From Allobosea caraganae (GTDB taxonomy: Bacteria; Pseudomonadota; Alphaproteobacteria; Rhizobiales; Beijerinckiaceae), in the NCBI RefSeq assembly GCF_003351345.1, contig NZ_QQTO01000007.1, positions 247,286 through 311,285 on the forward strand: 64,000 bases of DNA, given 5' to 3'. This document shows, one piece after another, positions 8,453 to 18,259 of the stretch. The notes beneath the pieces are model-generated. The model did no database searches, had not been told where the DNA came from, and saw nothing but the letters and a program-made list of their open reading frames with translations. Made by a program: the position numbers and the translations under genes. The stretch's first letter is position 1. The number at the start of each line of letters is the position of its first letter.

Positions 8453-9604
8453 CCCCTGCCGCATCACCAGCCGCCGCAACGGCCCGATCCGCGACAGAGC
8501 CAGCAACCCCGCCCCGCGCAGCAGGTCGGCCGGCAGCAGGTCGGTCAGCAAGGTCCGGTTGAGGGCATCGACCGCGCCGGTGCGTAGCCGCACATCGGTC
8601 TGGCGCGTCTTGTCATAGGCCGCGATCACCTCGTCGCCGCCAGGATCGCTTGCGCCGTCGAGCGCCTGCCGCAGCGCCGCGACATCGCGCAGGCCTAGGT
8701 TCAGCCCCTGCGCACCGATCGGCGGAAACACATGCGCCGCCTCGCCGATCAACGCCATCCGGCCGGCGCCGAAACGCTCGACCGAAAGCCCGCCCATCGG
8801 CACCCGCCCGCGCGGCCCCTCGACCTTCAGCGCGCCGAGCAGCGAATGCGTCTGCTGCTCGACCCGGCGGGCGAAACCGGCATCGTCCAACGCCGCGACG
8901 CGCTCGGCCTCGCCCGGCTCCAGCAGCCAGACCAGCGAGGAGCGCCGGCCGGGCAGGGGCACCAGCGTGCACGGGCCGGAGCGGGTGTGGAATTCGGTCG
9001 ACGTCTCGCGGTGCTCGCGCCGATGCGACAGGATCGCCGTCAGCGCCACCTGCGGATAGGCCCAGTCGCGCGCCGGTATCTTTGCCGCAGCCCGCACCCG
9101 CGACTGCCGTCCATCCGCCCCGACCACGAGCCGCGCGCGCAATGGCGCGAAACCCTCGCCCGTCAGCGTGACCGCCTCCTCGCCCGGCTCTATGCCAGAG
9201 ACCATATGCGGCAGGATGCGGATTGCCGGATTCGCCTCGGCGAGCTCCGCCATGGCCGCAACCAACTCGGCATTCTCGATATTCCAACCGAAGGCCTCGA
9301 GCCCGACCTCGGAGGCCTGGAACTCGACCGGCGGCTGGCGGAACAGGCTGCCGGTATCGTCGACGAGCCGCATCACCGCGAGCGGGGCGGCCTTTTCCTC
9401 CAGCGCCGGCAGCAGCCCGAGCCCATCGAGGAAGCGCCAGGAGCCGTCGAGCAGCGCCACCGTGCGTCCGTCGCGCGGCGCGGTCGGCTTGCCGAACAGC
9501 GCGACCTGCCAGCCATCGGCGGCCAAGGCGAGGGCTGCGGCCAGTCCGACGGCGCCGGCGCCGACGATGGCGATATCGACCTGTTCGTGCTGCTGAGAAC
9601 TCAT
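8432..9604 (-). CDS. UbiH/UbiF family FAD-dependent hydroxylase
   Basis: A 390-residue flavoprotein monooxygenase. It has the N-terminal FAD fold (DIAIVGAGAVGLAAALAL), the middle motif VVGADGRQSRVR and the late FAD motif ALIGEAAHVFPPIGAQGLNL, with DG and GD positions typical of aromatic-ring hydroxylases. UbiH/UbiF/UbiL members add hydroxyl groups to the ubiquinone ring. Which ring position this one serves cannot be told; alphaproteobacterial UbiL is a candidate. ATG 9604 precedes the fold directly. It ends within the convergent CaiB-type gene. Confidence 0.8.
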   Translation of the reverse strand: MSSQQHEQVDIAIVGAGAVGLAAALALAADGWQVALFGKPTAPRDGRTVALLDGSWRFLDGLGLLPALEEKAAPLAVMRLVDDTGSLFRQPPVEFQASEVGLEAFGWNIENAELVAAMAELAEANPAIRILPHMVSGIEPGEEAVTLTGEGFAPLRARLVVGADGRQSRVRAAAKIPARDWAYPQVALTAILSHRREHRETSTEFHTRSGPCTLVPLPGRRSSLVWLLEPGEAERVAALDDAGFARRVEQQTHSLLGALKVEGPRGRVPMGGLSVERFGAGRMALIGEAAHVFPPIGAQGLNLGLRDVAALRQALDGASDPGGDEVIAAYDKTRQTDVRLRTGAVDALNRTLLTDLLPADLLRGAGLLALSRIGPLRRLVMRQGLAGGTG

Positions 9605-9616
9605 GTCTCTTGGCTA

Positions 9617-9665
9617 GAGCATCGGACCGAAAAGTGGAATCCGGTTTTCGGAAAAATCCGATGCA
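9617..9665. repeat. REP-like palindrome, copy 1
   Basis: GCATCGGA at the left pairs with TCCGATGC at the right, with the inner arms CCGAAAA and TTTTCGG. The same inner core recurs at 15265, 23414 and 40003. This is the usual dispersed palindrome of Hyphomicrobiales intergenic DNA. Confidence 0.8.
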
Positions 9666-9889
9666 ATAATAATGGCTAGATCGCCACATTGCGTCCGATA
9701 GGACCCATGACGATCAAGCCGAACGCCGGGCGCTTGGCCAGAACGAGATCGCCGCAGTCGATCCGCAGTCGATCATGCAAATTCGCAAGACCGCTGGGCG
9801 TGGAGCGCTGGTCCAGCAGGCGTTTCGGCCATTGCCTGAGGGCAAGCCGACTCCCTATGGTCCGGCCTTCACGTCAGGGAGTTCTTTTC

Positions 9890-10864
9890 ATGGTCAAGGC
9901 CATCCGCGTTCATAAAAACGGTGGACCCGAAGTTCTGCAATTCGAGGATATCACGCTGCCGGCTCCCGGCCCCGGCGAGCTGCTGATCAAGAACCGCGCG
10001 GTCGGCCTCAACTTCATCGACACCTATTTCCGCTCAGGCCTTTATCCCGCCCCGCACTTCCCGCTCGTGCTCGGCAATGAATCGGCCGGCGACGTGCTCG
10101 CGGTCGGCCCCGGCGTCACCGAGTTCAAGGTCGGCGACCGCGTCGCCGTCGTCTCGGCGCACGGCGCCTATGCCGAGGAGCGCATCGCCCCGGCCACTGC
10201 CACCGTGGCGCTGCCGGAGGCGATCTCCTACGAGGCCGCCGCCAGCATGATGCTGAAGGGCATGACCGCCGAGTACCTGCTGCACCGGACCTACAAGGTG
10301 AAGCAGGGCGACACGATCCTCGTCCACGCCGCCGCCGGCGCCACCGGCCTGATCCTGTGCCAATGGGGCAAGGCGCTGGGTGCGACCGTGATCGGCACCG
10401 TCGGCTCCAAGGACAAGGCCGAGCTCGCCAAGGCCCATGGCGCCGACCACGTCATCCTCTACCGGGATGAGGACGTCGCCGCCCGCGTCAAGGAGATCAC
10501 CGGCGGCGCGATGTGCGACGTGGTCTATGACGGCGTCGGCAAGGACACCTTCATGGCCTCGCTCGACTCGCTCAAGCCCTTCGGCCTGCTCGCGAGCTTC
10601 GGCAACGCCTCCGGCGCGGTCGAGGCCTTCAACCTCGGCATCCTGGCCGCCAAGGGCGCGCTCTACGTGACCCGCCCGACGCTGAACCCCCACATCGCCA
10701 AGCGCGAGACCATGGTCGCGATGGCGAAGAACCTGTTCGACACCGTCGCCAGCGGCAAGGTCACGGTGCCGGTCAACGCGACCTTCGCGCTGAAGGACGC
10801 CGCCGACGCCCACCGCGCGCTGGAAAGCCGCGGCACCACGGGTTCGACGGTCCTGCTGCCGTAA
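9890..10864 (+). CDS. qorA: Quinone oxidoreductase (NADPH:quinone reductase, MDR family)
   Basis: A 324-residue zinc-free medium-chain dehydrogenase. It has MVKAIRVHKNGGPEVLQFED, the motif GLNFIDTYFRSGLYP characteristic of Qor, the NADPH site VHAAAGATGLILCQ and GADHVILYRDED. It reduces quinones with NADPH as a one-electron donor system in known members. ATG 9890 is preceded by CAGGGAG. The frame is open upstream to 9689, but that stretch is unlike any Qor and holds the gap. It seems to be a single-gene unit. Confidence 0.88.
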   Translation: MVKAIRVHKNGGPEVLQFEDITLPAPGPGELLIKNRAVGLNFIDTYFRSGLYPAPHFPLVLGNESAGDVLAVGPGVTEFKVGDRVAVVSAHGAYAEERIAPATATVALPEAISYEAAASMMLKGMTAEYLLHRTYKVKQGDTILVHAAAGATGLILCQWGKALGATVIGTVGSKDKAELAKAHGADHVILYRDEDVAARVKEITGGAMCDVVYDGVGKDTFMASLDSLKPFGLLASFGNASGAVEAFNLGILAAKGALYVTRPTLNPHIAKRETMVAMAKNLFDTVASGKVTVPVNATFALKDAADAHRALESRGTTGSTVLLP

Positions 10865-10948
10865 GACTGGTCGACGCGCCAATATCGCCCAGATTACCCT
10901 GTAGAGCCGTCGCCGTCGACGCGGCGGAAAAACGGGTGGCTGGGCGAT

Positions 10949-12013
10949 ATGAGGCGAAGCTTGCTGGCGCTGGCGCTCGTACCGGGATTGGCCGGCACGG
11001 GCCTCTATGTCGGCCCCAATGGCTGGCAGAGCTGGCAATTGCGCGCCGCCGCCGATGATCCGGCGGCGCTGTCGCAGATAAGGCTGCGCGAGGTCGCAAC
11101 GCCCGAGCGCATCGCGGCCGAGATCGATCTCGCTTTGGCCGAGGCAGACACCGAACTCGCCGACAGCTTCGTCGGCCTCGCCCAGGAGCGCGGCATCGTC
11201 GTCGCGCCCGAGCAGAGCCAGCGCCTCGCCACGCTGAAGGACGAGGCGCTGAGCCGGGCCGTGCAGGATTTCGGCTATGGCTTCTTCATGGGCGAGCGCG
11301 TCAGCGGCGCCGGCTTCGCCGGGGCGCTGACGGGAGACGTCATCGGCTTCGGCGACCTGCGCGACCTCGCTCATGAAGGCCAGAAGCTCGTCCGCGGCGA
11401 GGCGATCGATAACACCATCCTGGCGCTGGCCGGCGCCGGGCTGGTCCTCAGCGCCGCGACCTGGGTCAGCCTCGGCGGCGGATTGCCGGCGCGAGGTGGC
11501 CTCAGCATCGTCAAATCGGCGAGCAAGGCGGGCAAGCTGTCTCCGGCGTTGACCGCTGGCCTCGCCCGCACCGCCGCAAGCGCCATCGACCGGCCGGCGC
11601 TGAAGGCCAGCCTCGCTGCTGCCGCGAAGCTCGACCTTGCCGGCGCCCGCATGGCCAGCGCCAACCTGATCCGCCCGGCCGCAATGAAAAGCTTCGCCGC
11701 GCTCGGGCAGGATACCGGCACGCTCTACGCCAAGACCGGCCAGCGCGGCCTGCGCCAGGTCCTGAACGTTGCCGAGGACGCCGGCGATATCGGCAAGGCC
11801 GCCAAGCTCAGCAGCACGGCCGGCTCGAAGACGCGCGCCATCCTCAAGCTACTCGGCCGCTCGGCCCTCGTGCTTGGCGGCCTGAGCCTGACGGCGGCGA
11901 GCTGGCTCCTTGCCCTCGTGGGTTGGGCTCTCGCCGTGGCGATGGTCGCGCAGCGGCTCGGCTGGTGGCTCGGCCGCCGGCTCATGCCGGGGCCGAAACG
12001 GCAGGCTGCCTGA
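10949..12013 (+). CDS. Hypothetical membrane protein
   Basis: A 354-residue protein I do not recognise. It has an N-terminal hydrophobic segment (LLALALVPGLAGTGLYVG), a helical, acidic part, a second hydrophobic patch around residue 155 (LALAGAGLVLSAATWVSLGG), an Ala-rich middle and a C-terminal hydrophobic hairpin (ALVLGGLSLTAASWLLALVG). A basic tail ends it. The pattern suggests an inner-membrane protein with a large loop. It follows qorA by 84 bases and could be read with it. Confidence 0.65.
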   Translation: MRRSLLALALVPGLAGTGLYVGPNGWQSWQLRAAADDPAALSQIRLREVATPERIAAEIDLALAEADTELADSFVGLAQERGIVVAPEQSQRLATLKDEALSRAVQDFGYGFFMGERVSGAGFAGALTGDVIGFGDLRDLAHEGQKLVRGEAIDNTILALAGAGLVLSAATWVSLGGGLPARGGLSIVKSASKAGKLSPALTAGLARTAASAIDRPALKASLAAAAKLDLAGARMASANLIRPAAMKSFAALGQDTGTLYAKTGQRGLRQVLNVAEDAGDIGKAAKLSSTAGSKTRAILKLLGRSALVLGGLSLTAASWLLALVGWALAVAMVAQRLGWWLGRRLMPGPKRQAA

Positions 12014-12112
12014 GTCCGCCTGAAAATTTCTCGCGCTTGCTTTGAACCTTCTCCCGCGTCGCCGCGACGAATGGGGGTCAGCACCTGCTGATCCTCATTC
12101 GGGAGAAAGATC

Positions 12113-12496
12113 ATGAACCGCGCAATTCGCATCACCGGCCTGATCCTGGCCTCGCTCACCGTCTCGACAGTCGCCATGGCCCAGCAGGGCGGCGGTGGAA
12201 ATGGCGGCGGGGGCGGCGGCGGTGCTGGTGGAGGCTCCGCCGGCGGCGGCGGCGACAACTCGATCATCGCGCTGCGCCTTCAGGACCACGAGCGCTCCCG
12301 CGCCCGCCTCACCCGCCCCGTGCAGCCGCGCCGTGGCAGCACCGACTGCATCACCCATGCCTGCAACGAGCCGCCTCCGCAGCGTCGTCAGCCCGCCGAA
12401 CTCGCTCGCCTCAACGAGAGCTGCGGCGGCGGCGAGTACCTGGTGATCCGCAACCGCCAAGGGCAGGTCGTACGCTATGTCTGCGAGTATCGCTGA
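12113..12496 (+). CDS. Hypothetical secreted Gly-rich protein
   Basis: A 127-residue exported protein with signal peptide NRAIRITGLILASLTVSTVAMA, then a Gly-rich run of about 30 residues. The C-terminal part is basic and polar and holds four cysteines (ITHACNEPP, NESCGGGEYL, VRYVCEYR among them). GGGAGAAAG precedes ATG 12113 at a normal distance. It is not assigned to a family. Its end lies 16 bases from the end of convergent rimO. Confidence 0.65.
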   Translation: MNRAIRITGLILASLTVSTVAMAQQGGGGNGGGGGGGAGGGSAGGGGDNSIIALRLQDHERSRARLTRPVQPRRGSTDCITHACNEPPPQRRQPAELARLNESCGGGEYLVIRNRQGQVVRYVCEYR

Positions 12497-12512
12497 GGGT
12501 CAACAGAAGGTC

Positions 12513-13832
12513 CTAGACCGCCACGCCGTGCAGGTCGTAGGCATCGGCCCGCTCGATCTTCACGGTGACGATATCGCCGGCCCTGAGCGGCCGGCGGCTC
12601 GCCACGTAGACATTGCCGTCGATCTCCGGGGCGTCCCATTTCGAGCGGCCCTTGGCCACGGTCGGGCCGGCTTCGTCGATGATGACGGAAATGCGCTTGC
12701 CGACCCGGTTCTTGACGATGCGGGTGCTGATCTCGGCTTGCGCCTTCATGAAGCGGTGCCAGCGCGCCTCCTTCTCCTCCTCCGCGATCAGCGGCAGGCC
12801 GAGATCGTTGGCGGGCGCCCCCTTGACCGGCTCGTACTTGAAGCAGCCGACGCGCTCGAGCTTCGCTTCCTTCAGCCAGTCGAGCAGGAACTGCACGTCC
12901 TCCTCGGTCTCGCCGGGGAAGCCGACGATGAAGGTCGAGCGTATCGCGAGGTCGGGGCAGATTTCGCGCCATTTCCTGATGCGGTCGAGCGTGCGGTCCT
13001 GATGGGCCGGGCGCTTCATCGCCTTGAGGACATTCGGCGAGGCATGCTGGAACGGGATGTCGAGATAGGGCAGCACCAACCCTTCCTGCATCAGGGGGAT
13101 GACCTCGTCGACATGCGGGTAGGGGTAGACGTAGTGCAGGCGCACCCAGATGCCCATCTGGCCGAGTTCGCGCGCCAGCTCGAAGAAGCGGGTGCGGATC
13201 TCGCGGTTCTGCCACATCGACGGCGCGTATTTGATGTCGAGCCCGTAGGCGCTGGTGTCCTGCGAGATCACCAGCAGCTCCTTGACGCCGGCCTTGACCA
13301 GCTTCTCGGCCTCGCGCAGCACGTCGCCGATCGGCCGCGAGACCAGGTCGCCGCGCAGCTTCGGGATGATGCAGAAGGTGCAGCGATTGTTGCAACCCTC
13401 TGAAATCTTGAGATAGGCATAGTGGCGCGGCGTCAGCTTGATGCCCTGGTCGGGCACGAGGTCGACGAAGGGATCATGCCTGGGCGGCACCGCCTGATGC
13501 ACGGCCGAGACGACGCTCTCATAGGCTTGCGGCCCGGTGATCGCGAGCACGTTGGGGAAGGCATCGCGGATCTGCTCGGGCTCGGCGCCCATGCAGCCGG
13601 TGACGATGACCTTGCCGTTCTCGGCCATGGCCGAGCCGATCGCCTCGAGCGACTCGGCCTTGGCGCTGTCGAGGAAGCCGCAGGTGTTGACGATGACGAG
13701 ATCGGCGCCCGCATGGCTCTTGCTGAGCTCGTAGCCCTCCGAGCGCAGCGAGGTGATGATCCGCTCGGAATCGACCAGCGCCTTGGGGCAGCCCAGGGAC
13801 ACGAAAGAAATCTTCGGCGCGACGGCATTCAT
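12513..13832 (-). CDS. rimO: Ribosomal protein uS12 methylthiotransferase RimO
   Basis: A 439-residue radical-SAM enzyme. The N-terminal UPF0004 domain shows [14 protein letters not shown] and NTCGFLDSA and [12 protein letters not shown], giving the three cysteines of the second cluster. The radical-SAM motif CNNRCTFC follows YLKISEG. A C-terminal TRAM region ends the protein. RimO adds a methylthio group to Asp88 of ribosomal protein S12. ATG 13832 is preferred to an in-frame TTG nine bases upstream. It is read in the same direction as the rhodanese and OsmC genes. Confidence 0.93.
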   Translation of the reverse strand: MNAVAPKISFVSLGCPKALVDSERIITSLRSEGYELSKSHAGADLVIVNTCGFLDSAKAESLEAIGSAMAENGKVIVTGCMGAEPEQIRDAFPNVLAITGPQAYESVVSAVHQAVPPRHDPFVDLVPDQGIKLTPRHYAYLKISEGCNNRCTFCIIPKLRGDLVSRPIGDVLREAEKLVKAGVKELLVISQDTSAYGLDIKYAPSMWQNREIRTRFFELARELGQMGIWVRLHYVYPYPHVDEVIPLMQEGLVLPYLDIPFQHASPNVLKAMKRPAHQDRTLDRIRKWREICPDLAIRSTFIVGFPGETEEDVQFLLDWLKEAKLERVGCFKYEPVKGAPANDLGLPLIAEEEKEARWHRFMKAQAEISTRIVKNRVGKRISVIIDEAGPTVAKGRSKWDAPEIDGNVYVASRRPLRAGDIVTVKIERADAYDLHGVAV

Positions 13833-13934
13833 CGGCGGCAAACTCGGACTTGGAAAAGGGAGAGGCGCGGCAGAGCCGGCGCGTTGCGCGCCTCTTTGAG
13901 CCTTTTCGGTCGATTTGGCAAATGCGCGCGGGCC

Positions 13935-14795
13935 TCAGCCCGCCGCAACCGGCCGCTCGGGATCCTGCGTCCAGTCGGTCATCGAGCCATCATAGAGCGA
14001 GATCTCGTCGCGGCCGAGCACCTCCGACAGCACGAACCAGTTCAGCGAAGCGGTGTGGCCGGTGTTGCAATAGGAGATCGCCGGCCCCTTCGGCACCGCG
14101 TTGAACAGCGCGTTGAGATCGCCGACCGGCTTCAGGCGGCCGGTCGAGAGGTCGAAGGCCTCGGCATAGTCGCGCGAGATCGCTCCGGGAATGTGGCCGG
14201 CGCGGGCCGCTTCCGCCGCCTTCTCCTTGCCCTCGTAGTAGCTCGCCGAGCGCGCATCGACGAGCGTGGCGAGCTTGCTCCTGGAGGCGACGAGCGTGGC
14301 GTCGCTGGTGCTGCGCAGATTCTGCTTGACCACCACCGGATAGGGCGCCGCCGGCTTCGGCTGCGACGAGCCCGTCTCGACCGGGCGCTTGGGATCGGCG
14401 CTCCAGGCCTTGAAGCCGCCGTCCAAAATGGCCTGCTGGCCGTGGCCGATCAGCTTCAGCGTCCAGTAGACCCGCGACGCGGCGGCGAAGTCGGTGGCGC
14501 TGACCCCGGCCGGCACGATGACGACGTCGTCGGCAGGCTTGATGCCGAGATTGCCGACCAGCTCGGAGAGCTTGTCGAGCGGCGGCAGCATTCCGGGAGC
14601 CGCGCCGACCTTGGCGCGCCAGCCATCGGCGACATAGTTGGTATGGACAGCGCCGGGCACATGGCCGGCCTCATAGGCCGCCTTGCCGCCGCCATCGACC
14701 GAGGAGCGGATGTCGAGGATGACGAGATTGCTGTCGCCGAGCCGCTTCTGCAGCGCCTCGGGCGAGATCAGTCCGGAAAGCTGGGTTTCACTCAT
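13935..14795 (-). CDS. sseA: Sulfurtransferase with two rhodanese domains (3-mercaptopyruvate/thiosulfate type)
   Basis: A 286-residue protein with two rhodanese domains. The N-terminal inactive domain has VILDIRSSVDGGG and GHVPGAVHTNYV. The C-terminal active domain has LVDARSASYYEG, GHIPGAISRDY and the active loop SYCNTGHTAS, whose Cys takes the sulfur. The loop sequence is nearer thiosulfate sulfurtransferase than the CGSGVTA loop of mercaptopyruvate enzymes. The start ATG 14795 overlaps the OsmC stop by four bases (ATGA), so the two are translationally coupled. Confidence 0.87.
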   Translation of the reverse strand: MSETQLSGLISPEALQKRLGDSNLVILDIRSSVDGGGKAAYEAGHVPGAVHTNYVADGWRAKVGAAPGMLPPLDKLSELVGNLGIKPADDVVIVPAGVSATDFAAASRVYWTLKLIGHGQQAILDGGFKAWSADPKRPVETGSSQPKPAAPYPVVVKQNLRSTSDATLVASRSKLATLVDARSASYYEGKEKAAEAARAGHIPGAISRDYAEAFDLSTGRLKPVGDLNALFNAVPKGPAISYCNTGHTASLNWFVLSEVLGRDEISLYDGSMTDWTQDPERPVAAG

Positions 14796-15235
14796 TCGGC
14801 GGCCACCTGCTGGAGTTCGTCGACGACGTCGAGGGTGTAGCTCATCTCGGCCGTCGCACCGAGCATGATCGACGCGGAGCAGTACTTCTCCTTCGACAAT
14901 GTGACGGCACGTTCGGCCTTGGCATGGGAGAGCCCGCGCCCGGTGACGCGGTAGGAGAGGCGGATCTTGGTGAAGACCTTCGGGTCCTCGGTCGCGCGCT
15001 CCGCCTCGACCTCGACCTCGCAGCCGGTGACGTTCTCACGGCCCTTCTTCAGGATCGAGACGACGTCGAAGCCGGTGCAACCGGCAAGGCCGATCAGCAA
15101 CATCTCCATCGGCCGGATGCCGATGTTGCGGCCGCCATATTCCGGCGCGCCATCCATCATCACGGCGTGGCCGCTGCCGGCCTCGCCCATGAAGGCCATG
15201 CCTTCGACCCAACGCGCGCGTGCCTTCATCGTCAT
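14792..15235 (-). CDS. OsmC family protein
   Basis: A 147-residue OsmC/Ohr fold protein. LLIGLAGCTGFDVVSILKK holds the first redox cysteine, and the C-terminal KEKYCSASIML holds the second. OsmC proteins reduce organic hydroperoxides through this cysteine pair. ATG 15235 has GAGAGGAT just upstream. It overlaps sseA by ATGA, giving a two-gene unit of peroxide and sulfane-sulfur handling. Confidence 0.87.
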   Translation of the reverse strand: MTMKARARWVEGMAFMGEAGSGHAVMMDGAPEYGGRNIGIRPMEMLLIGLAGCTGFDVVSILKKGRENVTGCEVEVEAERATEDPKVFTKIRLSYRVTGRGLSHAKAERAVTLSKEKYCSASIMLGATAEMSYTLDVVDELQQVAAE

Positions 15236-15263
15236 ATCCTCTCGTCTCGGCTGACCTGAGACT

Positions 15264-15390
15264 TAGAGCATGATGCCGAAAAGTGGGAACCGGTTTTCGG
15301 ACGACATCATGCTCTCACTCTTTGATGAGAGACGGATTCAGATTTCAGATGGGATCGCTTTGCGATTCCATCTGAAATCATCCGGCTCTC
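15264..15390. repeat. Composite REP-like element, copy 2, with a second hairpin
   Basis: AGAGCATGATG at 15264 pairs with CATCATGCTCT ending 15315, around CCGAAAA/TTTTCGG. TTGATGAGAGACGGATTCAG follows at 15322-15341. Then a long hairpin has ATTTCAGATGG(G)ATCGC pairing with GCGAT(T)CCATCTGAAAT around TTT. The TTGATGAGAG part recurs with the copy at 40003, so the repeat unit is larger than the core palindrome. It lies between convergent-to-tandem units upstream of osmC and after cysA. Confidence 0.75.
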
Positions 15391-15421
15391 GTCGCTCGGC
15401 CGCCGACAGGCGAGGGCGCCG

Positions 15422-16468
15422 TCACGCCGCCGCGAACAGGCTGCCATGTGTGATGCGCAGCCGGATGCGCTCGCCGAGCGCCGGCGCGACCTGGCTGGCG
15501 AGGTCGACGTCGAGGCGCTTGGCCAGGCCCTGGACCGCGACCTCGGCCCGCCGCAGCGCGCCGTTGCGGCGGATGTCCTCGACCACCCCGGGCAGCGAGA
15601 GCGGCGCGTCGTCGACGATGCGCAGGTGCTGCGGCCGGACATAGAGCGAGGCCGGGCCGCCCTGGTTCTGCTGCAGCCCGCCGAGGACCGGCCGGTCGCC
15701 GAAGAAGGCCTGGCTGCCGACGACCTTGACCGGCAGCTTGTTGGCCTCGCCCAGGAACTCGCAGACGAAGGGCGTCGCCGGATGGTCGTAGACGTCGTCG
15801 GGCGAGCCGACCTGCTCGAGCCGTCCCTCGTTCAGGATGGCGACGCGGTCGGCGAGCTCCAGCGCCTCCTCCTGGTCATGCGTGACGAAGAGCGTGGTGT
15901 GGCCGGTGCGCCGGTGCAGGTCGCGCAGCCAGCCGCGCAAATCCTTGCGCACCTTGGCGTCGAGCGCGCCGAACGGCTCGTCGAGCAGCAGCACGCGCGG
16001 CTCGATCGCCAGCGCGCGGGCGAGCGCGACACGCTGGCGCTGGCCGCCGGAGAGCTGCACCGGGAAGCGCCGCTCCAGCCCCTTGAGCTGCACCAGCTCC
16101 ATCAGGTCGGAGACGCGCTTGTCGATCTCGGCATTGCCCGGCCGCTCCAGGCGCGGGCGGGCCTTGAGGCCGAAGGCGATGTTGGCGGCGACGTTCATGT
16201 GCTTGAACAGGGCGTAGTGCTGGAAGACGAAGCCGATGCGCCGGTCGCGCAGGCTGAGCTGGCGCGTATCGGTCTCGTCAAAGAGCACGCGGCCGCCATC
16301 GGCTTGCTCCAGCCCGGCGACCAGGCGCAGCAAGGTGGTCTTGCCCGAGCCGGAAGGGCCGAGCAGCGCGACGAGCTCGCCGGGCTGGACGTCGAGCGAG
16401 ACGCCGCGCAAAGCCGCGAAATTCGCGAAGCTTTTCTGGATGGACTCGACCGTAACCGCAACGGACAT
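15422..16468 (-). CDS. cysA: Sulfate/thiosulfate ABC transporter ATP-binding protein CysA
   Basis: A 348-residue ATPase. Walker A is [18 protein letters not shown], the signature is [16 protein letters not shown], Walker B is [12 protein letters not shown], and [13 protein letters not shown] holds the switch His. A C-terminal regulatory TOBE-like domain follows, as in CysA/PotA types. ATG 16468 begins [14 protein letters not shown]; the open frame upstream is within cysW. It energises uptake of sulfate or thiosulfate across the inner membrane. It is last in sbp-cysT-cysW-cysA, with 14 bases after cysW. Confidence 0.93.
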   Translation of the reverse strand: MSVAVTVESIQKSFANFAALRGVSLDVQPGELVALLGPSGSGKTTLLRLVAGLEQADGGRVLFDETDTRQLSLRDRRIGFVFQHYALFKHMNVAANIAFGLKARPRLERPGNAEIDKRVSDLMELVQLKGLERRFPVQLSGGQRQRVALARALAIEPRVLLLDEPFGALDAKVRKDLRGWLRDLHRRTGHTTLFVTHDQEEALELADRVAILNEGRLEQVGSPDDVYDHPATPFVCEFLGEANKLPVKVVGSQAFFGDRPVLGGLQQNQGGPASLYVRPQHLRIVDDAPLSLPGVVEDIRRNGALRRAEVAVQGLAKRLDVDLASQVAPALGERIRLRITHGSLFAAA

Positions 16469-16482
16469 AGGTTTAGCCTCCG

Positions 16483-17352
16483 TCAATGGCGCTTGGTCGC
16501 GGCGATGGCGTCCGCGTAGTGCCATTCGAGATAGGTCTTGAGGGTGAGCGTCACCAGCGCCAGCCCGGCCAGCAGCGAGGCGACGGCGAAGGCGGCGACG
16601 CTGTTGTACTCGTTGTAGAGGATCTCGACATGCAGCGGCATGGTCGTGGTCAGGCCCCTGATCCGGCCCGAAACCACGGTCACGGCGCCGAATTCGCCCA
16701 TGGCGCGGGCGTTGCAGAGCAGCACGCCGTAGAACAGGCTCCACTTCACGTTCGGCAGCGTGATCGTGAAGAAGGTGCGCCAGGGCGAGGCGCCGAGCGT
16801 CAGCGCCGCCTCCTCGTCGGTCGAGCCGAGCGCCTGCATGTGTGGGATCAGCTCGCGCGCCACGAACGGGAAGGTGACGAAGACCGTCGCCAGCACCAGT
16901 CCGGGCAGCGCGAAGATGATCTCGATGTTGTTCGCCTTGAGCCATGGCCCCAAAAAGCCCTGCGCGCCAAAGAGCAGGACGAAGACCAGCCCGGAGATCA
17001 CCGGCGAGACCGAGAAGGGCAGGTCGATGAAGCTGATCAGCAGGCTCTTGCCGCGGAATTCGAACTTGGCGATGGCCCAGGCGGCGGCGATGCCGACCAC
17101 GACGTTGAAGGGCACCGCGATGGCGGCGACCAGCAGCGTCAGGCGAATGGCGCTGAGCGCGTCGGGCTCGGTCACCGCTTCGGCAAAGGCGGCATAGCCC
17201 TTGCGCGAGGCCTCGACGAAGACCGAGAGCAGCGGCAGGAACAGGAAGAGCGTCAGGAAGGCGAGCGCCAGCGTCAGCAGCAGCGCCCTGATCCAGAAAC
17301 CGTCGCGCAGCGCCGTGTCGGTGCGATAGACGGGGGTCGTCGGGTCAGCCAT
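16483..17352 (-). CDS. cysW: Sulfate ABC transporter permease CysW
   Basis: A 289-residue inner-membrane permease with about six helices. The cytoplasmic loop [19 protein letters not shown] is the EAA motif that docks Cys[21 protein letters not shown] and [14 protein letters not shown] are typical of CysW. Its start overlaps the cysT stop by eight bases, so translation is probably coupled. Confidence 0.93.
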   Translation of the reverse strand: MADPTTPVYRTDTALRDGFWIRALLLTLALAFLTLFLFLPLLSVFVEASRKGYAAFAEAVTEPDALSAIRLTLLVAAIAVPFNVVVGIAAAWAIAKFEFRGKSLLISFIDLPFSVSPVISGLVFVLLFGAQGFLGPWLKANNIEIIFALPGLVLATVFVTFPFVARELIPHMQALGSTDEEAALTLGASPWRTFFTITLPNVKWSLFYGVLLCNARAMGEFGAVTVVSGRIRGLTTTMPLHVEILYNEYNSVAAFAVASLLAGLALVTLTLKTYLEWHYADAIAATKRH

Positions 17353-18253
17353 GGCCGAGCCTCCCGCGGCTCCAGGCCTGGATCGCGTTGATCGCCAGGA
17401 TCAACGTGAAGGAGACGATCAGCATGATCATCGCGACCACGGAAGCCCCGGCATAGTCGAAGCCCTCGAGCTTGATCACGATCAGCAGCGGCGCGATCTC
17501 CGAGACCATCGGCACGTTGCCGGCGATGAAGATCACCGAGCCGTACTCGCCGACCGCCCGAGCGAAGGCGAGCACGAAGCCGGTCAGCAACGCCGGCACG
17601 ATGCCCGGCAGGATGACGCGGAAGATCGTCCGCAGCCGGCTGGCGCCGAGCAGGGCGGCGGCCTCCTCGGTCTCGACCTCGGCCTCCTCCAGCACCGGCT
17701 GGACCGTGCGCACCACGAAGGGCAGGCCGATGAAGATCAGCGCGACCATGACGCCGAGCGGCGTATAGGCGACCTTGCCGTCGAAACCGATGGAGAGGTC
17801 GATCAGCGGAATGGTGAATTTGAAGGAGAGCGGCGCCAGCAGCGAGCCGATCCAGCCATTGGGTGCATAGATCGCCGCCAGCGAGATGCCGGCAACCGCC
17901 GTCGGCAGGGCGAAGGGCAGGTCGACCGCCGCATCGAGCAGCCTGCGTCCGGGGAAGCGGTAGCGCACCAGCACCCAGGCGATGATCAGCCCGAAGATCG
18001 CATTGACGATTGCCGAGAACGCCGCTGCGCCGAAGGAGAGGCGCAAGGCGGCCTGCGTGCGTGAGGAAGTGACGATTGCCCAGATATCGGCCGGGCCGGC
18101 GCTCGCCGCCTTGAGGAAGAGCGCGGCCAGCGGAATCAGGACGATCAGCGACAGGGCGCTGATCGTGATCCCGAGCGACAATCCGAACCCCGGAAGGATG
18201 CTCGGTTGCCGCCAGGATGAGCTGCGACTGGCAGCGGGGAGCGCAAGCGTCAC
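17345..18253 (-). CDS. cysT: Sulfate ABC transporter permease CysT
   Basis: A 302-residue permease. It has DLPFALPTAVAGISLAAIYA, the EAA-type loop LGASRLRTIFRVILPGIVPA and ARAVGEYGSVIFIAGN, all typical of CysT (CysU). Start ATG 18253 lies six bases after the sbp stop, and the stop overlaps cysW. CysT and CysW form the membrane pore of the sulfate importer. Confidence 0.93.
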   Translation of the reverse strand: MTLALPAASRSSSWRQPSILPGFGLSLGITISALSLIVLIPLAALFLKAASAGPADIWAIVTSSRTQAALRLSFGAAAFSAIVNAIFGLIIAWVLVRYRFPGRRLLDAAVDLPFALPTAVAGISLAAIYAPNGWIGSLLAPLSFKFTIPLIDLSIGFDGKVAYTPLGVMVALIFIGLPFVVRTVQPVLEEAEVETEEAAALLGASRLRTIFRVILPGIVPALLTGFVLAFARAVGEYGSVIFIAGNVPMVSEIAPLLIVIKLEGFDYAGASVVAMIMLIVSFTLILAINAIQAWSRGRLGHG

Positions 18254-18259
18254 GCGGTC